The translations under genes and the position numbers were made by a program. The notes beneath the pieces were generated by a model that saw only the letters and a list, made by a program, of their open reading frames with translations, was not told the DNA's origin and searched no databases. From contig JACVGT010000038.1 in the NCBI GenBank assembly GCA_018992685.1, forward strand, positions 1 to 55,942: a stretch of 55,942 bases of DNA. Reading direction: 5' to 3'. Below are positions 41,057 to 49,300 of this stretch, in pieces. Numbering within the stretch: position 1 is the stretch's first letter; each line of letters opens with the position of its first letter. The DNA comes from Theionarchaea archaeon. GTDB taxonomy: Archaea > Methanobacteriota_B > Thermococci > Methanofastidiosales > SZ-28-30.

Positions 41057-42586
41057 ATGAATAGTAGGATCGTTGTCCTCCACAACATTCATGTCGTCTT
41101 CAACTTTCTGGGGTCCACATTCCTTGTACTGAGCGGCATCCTGCTCGTTCCTTTGCTGGTGGCAATCCTCACTGGCGAAATAGATGATGGTCTGATAGTG
41201 AGTGCCTTTGCGTGCCCTGCCGGGATATCCTTGGTCACAGGCGTCGTCTTGAGGAGCGTATTCAAGGGAGATCGGATTTCACCAGTTCAGGCTCTGTTTA
41301 TTTGTGCCCTTGGATGGCTGGGCTTTTCTGCTGTTGGCGCCATCCCTTATGTTATAGCGCTGGACCATTCGTATATTGACAGTGTATTTGAAGCAATGAG
41401 TGGATTCACCACCACAGGAATGACGTTGTTCACAGGACTGGATACCCTGCCAAGGACGATTCTGTTCTGGAGGAGTTTCACTCAGTTTCTGGGGGGTCTT
41501 GGTATTCTAACCTTCTTTCTGGCAATTACCTACCAGGGAGAGAGCTCTCATCAATTATTTGGAGCAGAATCTCACAAAATAGAAGTGCGTCGTCCTGTGC
41601 CTGGACTGGCCAATACCGTAACTATCCTGTGGAGTATCTACACGGGATTCACCATATGCATTGCGCTGGCTCTAATGGCAGCCGGAATGAGTCCTTTTGA
41701 TAGTGTGTGCCACAGTTTTACTACACTGTCTACGGGAGGGTTTTCTCCTCATGATGCAAGCATTGGGTACTACACCATGATTCATCATCCCCATTCAGTG
41801 GTAATCGAGTACATCTTGATTTTTGGAATGGTTCTTGGTGGAATCAACTTTCTGGTTCATTACCGCATCCTCAAGAAAGATGGTAGAGCATTGTGGGACA
41901 ATACTGAAATGAAATACTGGTGGGGATTTATCCTTCTATTCTGTCTCATAATCCTCGGAGAAAGGATACATGCTGTCTCTCTGGCAGAATTTCAAGGATT
42001 AGGGTCAATTGAAGAACATGTCAGGAAGATACTATTCCAGGTGACAGCTATCATCACAACCACTGGATTCTCCACAGTGGACATTGGGTCATCCTTCTTT
42101 GGAGAGGTGGCCAGGCAGCTTTTCCTGGTCCTGATGATGGTAGGAGGATGTGTAGGATCAACAGCGGGGGGATTCAAGGTGTTGCGGGTGGCAATCCTGA
42201 AGAACCTGATAGGACGGGAAGTGTTCCGATTGAGAACACCAAGACGTGCAATTTCCTCAGTGGTGATTGACGGTAAGCCAGTGAGCATTGACGAAATTCA
42301 GCGAGTCGGGGCGTTGTTTTTTGCGTGGATCGTCCTGATTGTGGTGGGAGGAGTTGTAACTACATTTCTCTCAGGGATTTCTGGATACGAATCTCTTTCA
42401 GGTATGTTCAGTGCTGTAGGAAACGTTGGACCTTCTTTTATTTCAGTACAGGTAATGGCATCATTCAACCCGCTGATTAAGATGGTGTACATAGGTGGAA
42501 TGCTGGCAGGTCGCCTGGAGATTCTACCTGTTCTTCTTCTGTTAAGTCCTCGAGCGTGGGGTTCAAAAGGAATGATGAGGAGGTAG
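41057..42586 (+). CDS. trkH: Trk/Ktr potassium uptake protein, membrane subunit
   Basis: 509-residue K+ transporter with four M1-P-M2 repeats. Pore loops carry the characteristic glycines: SGFTTTGMTLFTGLDTLP, HSFTTLSTGGFSPHDASIGYY, TTTGFSTVDIGSSFFG and SAVGNVGPSF. GGCVGSTAGGFKVLR with its conserved basic residues follows the third repeat. GAGGTG precedes the ATG. It stands five bases before trkA, its regulatory partner. Together with the K+ channel at 23.4 kb it points to active K+ homeostasis. Confidence 0.95.
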   Translation: MNSRIVVLHNIHVVFNFLGSTFLVLSGILLVPLLVAILTGEIDDGLIVSAFACPAGISLVTGVVLRSVFKGDRISPVQALFICALGWLGFSAVGAIPYVIALDHSYIDSVFEAMSGFTTTGMTLFTGLDTLPRTILFWRSFTQFLGGLGILTFFLAITYQGESSHQLFGAESHKIEVRRPVPGLANTVTILWSIYTGFTICIALALMAAGMSPFDSVCHSFTTLSTGGFSPHDASIGYYTMIHHPHSVVIEYILIFGMVLGGINFLVHYRILKKDGRALWDNTEMKYWWGFILLFCLIILGERIHAVSLAEFQGLGSIEEHVRKILFQVTAIITTTGFSTVDIGSSFFGEVARQLFLVLMMVGGCVGSTAGGFKVLRVAILKNLIGREVFRLRTPRRAISSVVIDGKPVSIDEIQRVGALFFAWIVLIVVGGVVTTFLSGISGYESLSGMFSAVGNVGPSFISVQVMASFNPLIKMVYIGGMLAGRLEILPVLLLLSPRAWGSKGMMRR

Positions 42587-42590
42587 TTTT

Positions 42591-43265
42591 ATGTTTGTGA
42601 TTGTTGCAGGCGCAGGTATAATTGGGAAGGAAATAATCAAGATCTTGGTAGAGAATAAGCATGATGTCGTGGTTATCGATAGAGACAGGGAGGTCTGTGA
42701 AATGTTGTATGCTGAAACTGGGGCAATGACCATTCATGGAAATGCCACAGACATCCGGGTTCTGGAGGAAGCAGGTGCAGTTCAATCTGATGCCATCGTG
42801 TGTCTCTTACACAGTCATGCTGACAACATTGCGTGTTCACTGCTGGCCAAGAGCCTGGGCATTCCGAGAATCATTGCACGATTGAGAGATCCTCGATATG
42901 AGCAGGCGTATCTGGAAGCAGGGGTCACTACCATTGCTAGTGTTGCTGATTTGTTGATAAACAGGATTATCATGGGAGTGGAGCAGCCCAAGGTAAAGCG
43001 GATCATGTCCCTGAGCGGTGGAGCAGAAATTTATGCTGTTAATATACCGAAAAAGGTACGCATTGCTGGAATGAAGATTAAAGAGGTAACAGGTCAATCT
43101 AAGTTCCCTAAAGAAGTCGTTTTCATGGGTATCTATGATGAACATGACGGAACATTTCTGATCCCCAGAGGAGATCACGTCATGCAACCCGGGTACACGG
43201 TGTTTCTGGTTTCGAAGCCAGAAGACATGAGAAGAGCCACCGACATTCTGACTGAGGAGAAGTAG
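42591..43265 (+). CDS. trkA: Trk/Ktr potassium uptake protein, regulatory subunit
   Basis: 224-residue RCK protein: an N-terminal Rossmann domain (FVIVAGAGIIGKEIIKIL, with Asp ending VVVIDRD) and a C-terminal TrkA-C domain (about 140-224; IAGMKIKEVTGQSKFPKEVV). It binds NAD(H)/ATP and gates TrkH. GGAGGT is placed 7 bases before the ATG and overlaps the trkH stop. It has one RCK repeat, as usual in archaea. Confidence 0.95.
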   Translation: MFVIVAGAGIIGKEIIKILVENKHDVVVIDRDREVCEMLYAETGAMTIHGNATDIRVLEEAGAVQSDAIVCLLHSHADNIACSLLAKSLGIPRIIARLRDPRYEQAYLEAGVTTIASVADLLINRIIMGVEQPKVKRIMSLSGGAEIYAVNIPKKVRIAGMKIKEVTGQSKFPKEVVFMGIYDEHDGTFLIPRGDHVMQPGYTVFLVSKPEDMRRATDILTEEK

Positions 43266-43723
43266 GATGGGTCATGAATGTGATGTGTCGGACAATGAAG
43301 AACTTCACCTTTTCGGAGAGAATTTTTCCCAGACCCTTTTTGATTATTGAGAAACCAGTATCTATAAAGCAAGGAGGGCCTGTTTTGGAGCTTTCCTTCT
43401 TTTGGAAGGTCTTTCCTTCGATCCCTTTCGGGTTCGAATTCCGCTCGCATCGACACGAAGTCTCTGCGTGCACTCCTCACAGACCCATCCTTTATATCTC
43501 GCCTCAATATATAAATCTTTCGGTTCAATCCTGTTAGAGTTAATTAATAGTAAAAAGAAATTTCCACTGGAACTTTCCTGGCTATTGCTGTATGTAAGTA
43601 GAACTAATTTGAATAATCTTTCATTATTCCTATCTTCGATCGCATTATCACAGAAATGTCTTTTTAAACAGCAAAAAGATGAGCTCCTCCCATTTTTTTT
43701 CTAATCTTTGGAGGTGCAGAAAG
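43266..43723. other. 458-bp gap with an orphan promoter
   Basis: A TATA-like CAATATATAAATC at about 43505-43517 has no ORF starting within 100 bases, so it may drive a non-coding RNA or be unused. A second box, CTTTTTAAAC at about 43660-43669, serves the 38-codon frame at 43724. A tRNA-like GGGTTCGAATTCC at about 43430 has no matching acceptor stem and is not a tRNA. Confidence 0.4.
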
Positions 43724-43840
43724 ATGGTTTTAACCCATGAGTTGGGATGGCTCAACTCGTGGGTTTGTGTCAGCAAGCGACAAGGAAGAGGTAAGAAAGA
43801 AAAAAGAATACAGGCTCTCAGAACTCCTTCCACTTGGTAA
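43724..43840 (+). CDS. Possible 38-aa micro-ORF starting with a hairpin
   Basis: ATG at 43724, seven bases after GGAGGTG (43710-43716), TATA-like box at about 43660. The peptide begins MVLTHELGWLNSWVCVSKRQ and is basic at its end. The first 14 codons coincide with a 12-bp hairpin (43732-43765). It overlaps the 3' end of the ABC permease gene on the other strand by 23 bases. Could be real, or a regulatory hairpin. Confidence 0.35.
   Translation: MVLTHELGWLNSWVCVSKRQGRGKKEKRIQALRTPSTW
43732..43765 (+). repeat. 12-bp inverted repeat (hairpin)
   Basis: AACCCATGAGTT (43732-43743) pairs with AACTCGTGGGTT (43754-43765), one G-T wobble, 10-base loop. Similar palindromes occur at transposon ends and in small dispersed elements, but no transposase is near. 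Confidence 0.7.
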
Positions 43841-45077
43841 TCTTCACCGCGATGACCATCATTACCGCTGCAAAGCACCCCAACACCACAAACCCCATGC
43901 CTGCATTTCCAGGATTTTTATACACCATAATCTGCAAAAGTCCATCGTGGAAGTAGTGGAGAGGAAGCACCCTGGCCACTTCCTGCAGATAGTCCGGCAT
44001 CTGTTCAATAGGCCAGAACGCACCAGACAAGAACATCATGGGAAAGGCAATTGCATTACCTGCACCTGAAGCAGCTTCCACATCCTTAATTACACCTCCC
44101 AGAACCATGCCGACACTGCAGAATGCCACAGCACCCACAAAAACCAACGACAACGCGTATGCATCCGGCACGAGCCTCACATCAAAAACGACCCAGCCCA
44201 AGGCAATCATCACTCCGGTGAGAATAAATGCCAGCACTGTTTGCTCAAGCACATTCCCCAGAATCCAACTGGTCTTGGGCAAAGGAGTTGCTGCCAGCCG
44301 TTTCACCTGGCCGTTCCTCCGGTATTCAGATATGGTAGAGGTGGCCCCAATGACCCCATTGGTCATGATAAATGCTGCAATAAATCCGGGTAGAAAGTAG
44401 TCTACTACCTTCAGCGTTCTCTGCTCCAGAGGCATGCCCTCAAGAGCAAGGACTTCCTCACTTCCGAGCAGTCCATTGCTGAAAGCATTTGCCACTCCAT
44501 GAATGATTCCCAGTAAAGCAGGAGCTGCCATATCTTGTTCATCCATCCACAGCACCAGCTGAGGACTTTCTCCTCCTTGACCCCCCAGCACGCTCTGTAG
44601 TGCCAATTCCCCTCTCTGTATCCCTTCAACATCCTCAGGACTCATGTACGCTGCAAATTCCTTTCCAACAAACTCAAGCGTGTTCACTGTTACTTTAACC
44701 TGCACAGACACTTTTTTCCTGGCCGCCTGTTCATGAAACCCTTCGGGAATCACCAGGATTCTGTACCTGAACGAAAAAGAAGGATTCATCTTTACATATT
44801 CCTTGATGTCCACGTCGTGCTCCAAGCTCCTCATGTCAAAAGCACCAGTAGCCCTTACAGCCTCCACGAATCCTTGGGACAGTTCGGTGGGGTTGCCCTT
44901 GCTATCCACGTCCATGTTTTGGACGAAGAGAACATACTGACTGGTTCCCCCTCCCCCGAACACGGTGCTGAAAATGAACAAGAGCATGATGGGGAACAAA
45001 AATGAGAAGAAAATGCCTGCTTTACTCCTCATCCAGCTTTTCAACAAAGCGGAAAACACTGCTACAACTCCTGTCAT
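43818..45077 (-). CDS. ABC-2 type exporter permease
   Basis: 419 residues with the ABC-2 layout: one N-terminal helix (AGIFFSFLFPIMLLFIFSTVF), a large outside domain of about 190 residues, then five or six helices with FLPGFIAAFIMTNGVIGATS, the cytoplasmic EYRRNGQVKRLAATPLPK loop and FLSGAFWPIEQMPDYLQEVARVLPL. That last motif is typical of drug/Nod-factor type exporters. It overlaps its ATPase gene by four bases (ATGA). Substrate unknown. Confidence 0.9.
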   Translation of the reverse strand: MTGVVAVFSALLKSWMRSKAGIFFSFLFPIMLLFIFSTVFGGGGTSQYVLFVQNMDVDSKGNPTELSQGFVEAVRATGAFDMRSLEHDVDIKEYVKMNPSFSFRYRILVIPEGFHEQAARKKVSVQVKVTVNTLEFVGKEFAAYMSPEDVEGIQRGELALQSVLGGQGGESPQLVLWMDEQDMAAPALLGIIHGVANAFSNGLLGSEEVLALEGMPLEQRTLKVVDYFLPGFIAAFIMTNGVIGATSTISEYRRNGQVKRLAATPLPKTSWILGNVLEQTVLAFILTGVMIALGWVVFDVRLVPDAYALSLVFVGAVAFCSVGMVLGGVIKDVEAASGAGNAIAFPMMFLSGAFWPIEQMPDYLQEVARVLPLHYFHDGLLQIMVYKNPGNAGMGFVVLGCFAAVMMVIAVKITKWKEF

Positions 45078-45997
45078 ATCAATTCACCTCGCTCGTCAAC
45101 CCGTCCACCCGCCAGCCGGGAAAACACATTGTCCATGCTGGGCTCGACAATGTCCAGATGGTATTTCTCATCCTGCCCGTACAAGGCGGCCAGAGTCCTT
45201 CCCACCTGAATCCTGTCATGGAAAACACCTTCAATGCTGCTGTCTTCTCTGACTACTTTCTGTGCAGTCTCCATCAGAACCCTCTCAATCTCATCATTGT
45301 AGGGGGATACTCTGATCCTGATTCCTCCACCATAGGCAGAGATCAGCTCGTCAACACTTCCCTGGGCAATAATCTCTCCACCATAGATGACTGCTGCTCG
45401 ATCACTCAGCTGCTCCACTTCCTCCATGTAGTGTGAGGTCAAGACCACGGTCTTCCCCATGCTCCTCAATCTCCTGATGACGTCCCATGTCTCCTTTCTG
45501 GCCTGGGGATCAAGCCCAGTAGTGGGTTCATCCAGGAACAAGAGGACGGGGTTACTGATAAGTGCCATACAGATTCCTGCTCGTCTCTTCATTCCTCCAG
45601 ACAGTGATTCAAACCGTCTGTCTCTAGCTTCCCACATTCCCAGTTCTTCAAGGACGCTGCGCAAATCAGGGTCTACCTGATAAATGCGGGCAATCAATTC
45701 CACATTCTCTCTTACCGTCAGTCTCTCAAAAGCACTGAAATCCTGGGGCATGGCCCCGATCCGTTTCTTGATTTCCTTCTCATCATGGGTAACATCATAT
45801 CCTAAAACAGAGGCCTTTCCGCTGGTGGGTGTCCTCAGACATTCCAGAATTTCCACAGTGGTGGTCTTACCTGCACCATTTGGCCCCACCAGGGAGAAAA
45901 TCTCTCCTTCCTTGACGGTGAATGAGATACTATTCACTGCGACTACGGGTTTGTAGGTTTTTACCAGATTTTCAACTCGTATAACTTCTTCAGGCAT
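45074..45997 (-). CDS. ABC transporter ATP-binding protein
   Basis: 307 residues, DrrA/CcmA type. Walker A is VGPNGAGKTTTVEIL, the signature is LSGGMKRRAGI, Walker B is LLFLDEPTTGLDP, and the switch His lies in LTSHYMEE. The C-terminal 85 residues carry the usual DrrA-like extension. It pairs with the following permease; the two presumably form a homodimeric exporter. Confidence 0.95.
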   Translation of the reverse strand: MPEEVIRVENLVKTYKPVVAVNSISFTVKEGEIFSLVGPNGAGKTTTVEILECLRTPTSGKASVLGYDVTHDEKEIKKRIGAMPQDFSAFERLTVRENVELIARIYQVDPDLRSVLEELGMWEARDRRFESLSGGMKRRAGICMALISNPVLLFLDEPTTGLDPQARKETWDVIRRLRSMGKTVVLTSHYMEEVEQLSDRAAVIYGGEIIAQGSVDELISAYGGGIRIRVSPYNDEIERVLMETAQKVVREDSSIEGVFHDRIQVGRTLAALYGQDEKYHLDIVEPSMDNVFSRLAGGRVDERGELI

Positions 45998-46183
45998 AAT
46001 GTATCATCTCCTTGGCCAATTGAACTCCTACGCTCCTCTTCATTTCAGATTACCAGTCCATTTGTTCGGGTGGATTACACTTTATAAACTCTCTGCCCGA
46101 GGCTGAGGCCGAGCCCGAGCTCATGTTGCACCCTTTTTCCTGCTCCCTTCAATTAGAGTTTCATGACCGAGAGCGGAATGATT

Positions 46184-47077
46184 TCATATGCGTCGTGCAG
46201 AAAGTAGTCCATCCTCCTCACACACATCGGCCAGATTCTCCTTTTGCAGGATTTTCAAGTAGTCGAAACACTCAGCCAATGCTAATAGGATCTCTGATGC
46301 ACGTATTTCACCGAACACTGCCTTTGTTATCTCAGCCAGGGATTGTGGCGCTTCTTGGAGTGAACGTATGACAGTTAGGCGTCTCTGTTCGTGTTCTCTG
46401 AGAATGGTTTGTATTCTTCTGGCATGGTCTTCAATGATTACCCCATGCCCAGGAAAGACCTTTTTGACATCCAGCTGAGAGAGAGTATGCAGTGATCGTT
46501 GATATGCTTCAAGTCCACATCTCTTGTCAAAGACTGCATGAATACTGGGATTGGTTGAAATGGTGGGAAGCAACGTGTCTCCTGCATACATGATATCCCC
46601 CAGGACAAAGCAGCAGCTCCCCCCTGTATGGCCCGGAGTGTGGATCACCTCCATCGCACCCTGTTCAGTCATGATGATGTCTTTCAACGGCTCGGCAGGA
46701 CAGCTTTCCCCATATGTGCTCAATCCACGGTAATATTCCTCAAAATGGGATATCAACTTTCTGGATAGTCCGCTCTTCCTCAGAAAATCTGAGTATCTCC
46801 ATGATTTCTTTTCCAGTTCAGTTCTATAGGCTGAAACTGATAGAAGATCATTTTCATGAACAAATACTGTGCAGTCGGTCTTCTCCTTAAGATAATATGC
46901 CAGCCCATGGTGATCAACATGTCCATGGGTGATTACAACGTTTGCTATCGAACTCAGATTGATCTGGTTCAGAATCTTCAATGCTTCAGGAGTTTTTGGC
47001 CCTGTGTCTATCAGTGTGTCTCCTACCAGATATAGGTTAACATTTCCCACGGCAAATGGAGTAGGGACTTCTATCAT
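46184..47077 (-). CDS. Metallo-beta-lactamase fold hydrolase
   Basis: 297 residues, LACTB2/glyoxalase-II-like. The metal motif is THGHVDHHG (His51, His53, Asp55, His56). Further ligands are in HTPGHTGGS and the Asp of MYAGDTLLP, with the last His in FPGHGVIIEDH. The C-terminal 70 residues are the winged-helix-like tail of LACTB2-type enzymes (LAEITKAVFGEIRASEILLA). The substrate could be an RNA end, thioester or lactone. It stands alone. Confidence 0.9.
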   Translation of the reverse strand: MIEVPTPFAVGNVNLYLVGDTLIDTGPKTPEALKILNQINLSSIANVVITHGHVDHHGLAYYLKEKTDCTVFVHENDLLSVSAYRTELEKKSWRYSDFLRKSGLSRKLISHFEEYYRGLSTYGESCPAEPLKDIIMTEQGAMEVIHTPGHTGGSCCFVLGDIMYAGDTLLPTISTNPSIHAVFDKRCGLEAYQRSLHTLSQLDVKKVFPGHGVIIEDHARRIQTILREHEQRRLTVIRSLQEAPQSLAEITKAVFGEIRASEILLALAECFDYLKILQKENLADVCEEDGLLSARRI

Positions 47078-47459
47078 CGGCAGACGTTATCCATTTCACT
47101 CTTAAAGATAGCGTTCTCACCGTGGTCGAGGAAATGTGGCAACTCATGTATCCCCTGAATCTGAAGAGTCAATTCCGAATTATCCACCGAATTTCGAATG
47201 CCTTTGCTCAGACTATCGTGGATAATTCAAGGCAAAGCGGGAATGTCGCAGGATCTCTTCGATTCTATGATACACTTCGTGAGCCCACAAAAATAGAAAA
47301 CGAGAAGAGGACCAGAGTCCTCTACACCCTCTTCTCTTTCATTCTCAATTCATCTTCTATTCGCGTTTTCGCAAGCAGATACAGCTCGTGCATGTATAAC
47401 CACCTCATCCTTAAGTACATAAAGGTAGTATATAAACATTACGGTCATGTACTTAAAAT
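47078..47459. other. 382-bp gap with a repeat element and a micro-ORF promoter
   Basis: Holds copy C of the 21-bp element within an inverted repeat (47177-47228) and the TATATAAA box at 47429-47436. A 135-codon frame from 47122 crosses the repeat and has unremarkable codon use, so I do not call it. Confidence 0.45.
47177..47228 (+). repeat. Dispersed element copy C, inside an 11-bp inverted repeat
   Basis: GAATTATCCAC at 47177-47187 is a perfect inverse of GTGGATAATTC at 47218-47228. Bases 47178-47198 match copy A at 18 of 21 positions and both are followed by TG. Confidence 0.7.
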
Positions 47460-47558
47460 ATGTCAGAACATACTTTTTATACACTACAAGACGACAAACT
47501 TCAAAATGATATGGTCCAAGACTACATAGAAATGTACTTCAGAAGCTCGGGCGTCTAG
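47460..47558 (+). CDS. Leaderless micro-ORF, 32 aa
   Basis: TATATAAA at 47429-47436 lies about 28 bases before the ATG at 47460, so the transcript should begin at the start codon. The peptide begins MSEHTFYTLQDDKLQNDMVQ and ends YFRSSGV; it is acidic and helix-prone. It is the third promoter-linked small gene of this sort in the window. It faces the saccharopine-dehydrogenase-like gene. No family is recognised. Confidence 0.5.
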   Translation: MSEHTFYTLQDDKLQNDMVQDYIEMYFRSSGV

Positions 47559-47625
47559 GCTTCCACGGGTTACAGGCTTTCCACAACCTGCTGACGTGAA
47601 AGAAAAGGGGAACAAAAAAGGAAAA

Positions 47626-48840
47626 TTAGAGAGGGAATATTTTCTTGTAGTCGATTTCTGTCTTTTTTCCCTGTTCATCAATACGTTCGATTACGAAGGG
47701 TAATTCACCCTTGCCCGTTGACTGCAGGGCTTTTGCTGCCAGGCTCAGCACTTCCAGGGGATTGACACAGGCTTCCGGAGGTGAGACTCCTTTCTTGGGA
47801 ATCTTCCCCTGTGCCATGAGAGTTGCCCCAATGGCAGCAGGTATTCCTGTCCCTTCTCCCATTCCCTGGCCACGGGAACCCAGGGCAAAGATGTACTTTT
47901 CCTTCTTACCTTCACGTTCTCCTCCGACAACTATCTTCAAGCTCCCCATTGGTTCTGTGAAGCCTGCATTCTTCAGCAACTGTTCTCTCTGGGACAGAAT
48001 GAAAGCAACTGCAAAGTCCAATGGCACAACACGCCCACCATTCACTGTAATGGGTTCTTCACCGGTAATACCCAGTCTGACAACCCCTTTAATAAGCTCT
48101 GCATACCCCGGAGGCAGAACAAGCCCCAGGTTGGTCACACGCTGAACCCCTGTAATGTGCTGCGGTAGGGTAATGGTCTCTGGATGCGGATATGCATATA
48201 CGCGATATGTGCCAACACCCGGGAATTCACACTCTTCCTCCAGGGCCTGGCCACTCTCTTCAAACAGTCTCACATACTGAAGGGCGCCATTGAGAAACAC
48301 GGGGATCTCCATTTTCATGGAATGTATCCTGTGCTTCACCACCGCAGCTCCTTCTGTTTCCTCACCTCCATGAGCATGGTAGATATCAACTGATTTAATG
48401 TCAAAGAAATTCTCGCAGAACTTGACTAATACGTTGGCCAGTCCAGGTGAGCTCCCCATACCGATGAGTGCAGAGACATCGTTTTGGATTGCCTTCTGAT
48501 GGAGCTCCAGTTGCTCTATCGTTGCATCCAGATCATCACACACGTCCACATAATTGACTCCTTCTTCTATGGCTGCTGTGAGAATGGGTGGTCCATACTT
48601 GTAGAAAGGACCGACACAGTTGAGGACCACATCTGAACCTTTCATGACATCTCGCAGTTGTTCAGGGTCTTCAGCATTACACTTGACACAGAGCGTCTCA
48701 CACGAACACGTATCAGCTACATTTTCTGCATAGTGTATGTTGATGTCGCCAACGGTAATGGTATCAAATACTCCTAGAGCATCGAGTGTTTTTATGGCAG
48801 TGGTTCCTACTGTACCACAGCCTAGAACAGCAACCTGCAT
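47626..48840 (-). CDS. Saccharopine dehydrogenase-like reductase
   Basis: About 404 residues. The Rossmann motif is VAVLGCGTVGTTAIKTL, followed by the SDH-family NCVGPFYKYGPPILTAAIEEG and YVDVCDD. GMGSSPGLANVLVKFCENFF is highly characteristic of this lysine/polyamine-related family. The substrate is not fixed. I use the ATG at 48840 because GGTGATG precedes it; the longer frame begins at 48864. A TTATAT box at about 48875 is upstream. Confidence 0.9.
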   Translation of the reverse strand: MQVAVLGCGTVGTTAIKTLDALGVFDTITVGDINIHYAENVADTCSCETLCVKCNAEDPEQLRDVMKGSDVVLNCVGPFYKYGPPILTAAIEEGVNYVDVCDDLDATIEQLELHQKAIQNDVSALIGMGSSPGLANVLVKFCENFFDIKSVDIYHAHGGEETEGAAVVKHRIHSMKMEIPVFLNGALQYVRLFEESGQALEEECEFPGVGTYRVYAYPHPETITLPQHITGVQRVTNLGLVLPPGYAELIKGVVRLGITGEEPITVNGGRVVPLDFAVAFILSQREQLLKNAGFTEPMGSLKIVVGGEREGKKEKYIFALGSRGQGMGEGTGIPAAIGATLMAQGKIPKKGVSPPEACVNPLEVLSLAAKALQSTGKGELPFVIERIDEQGKKTEIDYKKIFPL

Positions 48841-49300
48841 AACATCACCGATCCCATTTGACATGTTACGATATAAGCTTTTTGCGCCGTAGCGAAATTT
48901 TTTCTAGCTGGTTCCAGAAGCTTCTTCCCAATATGTTGCCTGATTGCAGATACATCTGAATCCTGATTTCCTTGTTGAATTCTCCACGGTGTTACACGTA
49001 TGGTTCAATGCAGACCATTCGATCCAGTTCAGAAAGAGTCTCGGCCTCAGGAATAGGTGTAGTGCTGAACAAATCTACTTCGTGGGAGGGAAAAAATTCA
49101 TGGTGGCAACTTGATTCATCAGATAACCCAATTTTCTCGATTTACCCTTTATTTTTTTGTCATACACAGGCGTCTCAGGCAAAATAAGGGCAGTATTTTT
49201 ACATTTCACAAAGATGGTTCAGAGATAATTCTCCATCTGTACTCGAAAGGGCGGCCCTAATCTTCAAAGAGAATGCAACCATAAGAAGAGTCCTCTCAAT
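48841..49300. other. 460-bp gap with a probable coding relic
   Basis: Contains the promoter of the saccharopine-dehydrogenase-like gene and a minus-strand frame without a start codon at 48992-49141. Nothing else is supported. Confidence 0.4.
48992..49141 (-). pseudogene. Startless 49-codon coding relic
   Basis: Open from a stop near 49142 to TAA at 48992-48994, reading EKIGLSDESSCHHEFFPSHE, then FSTTPIPEAETLSELDRM and ending CIEPYV. Codon use and composition look coding, but there is no start codon, so it is likely the 3' remnant of a lost gene. Evidence is weak. Confidence 0.28.

Noticed and set aside
43380..43470. tRNA-like T-arm GGGTTCGAATTCC
   Set aside because: The flanking bases do not form an acceptor stem, D-arm or anticodon arm on either strand.
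47122..47529. 135-codon plus-strand frame
   Set aside because: Crosses an inverted-repeat element and the TATA box of the 32-aa gene; composition is not protein-like.
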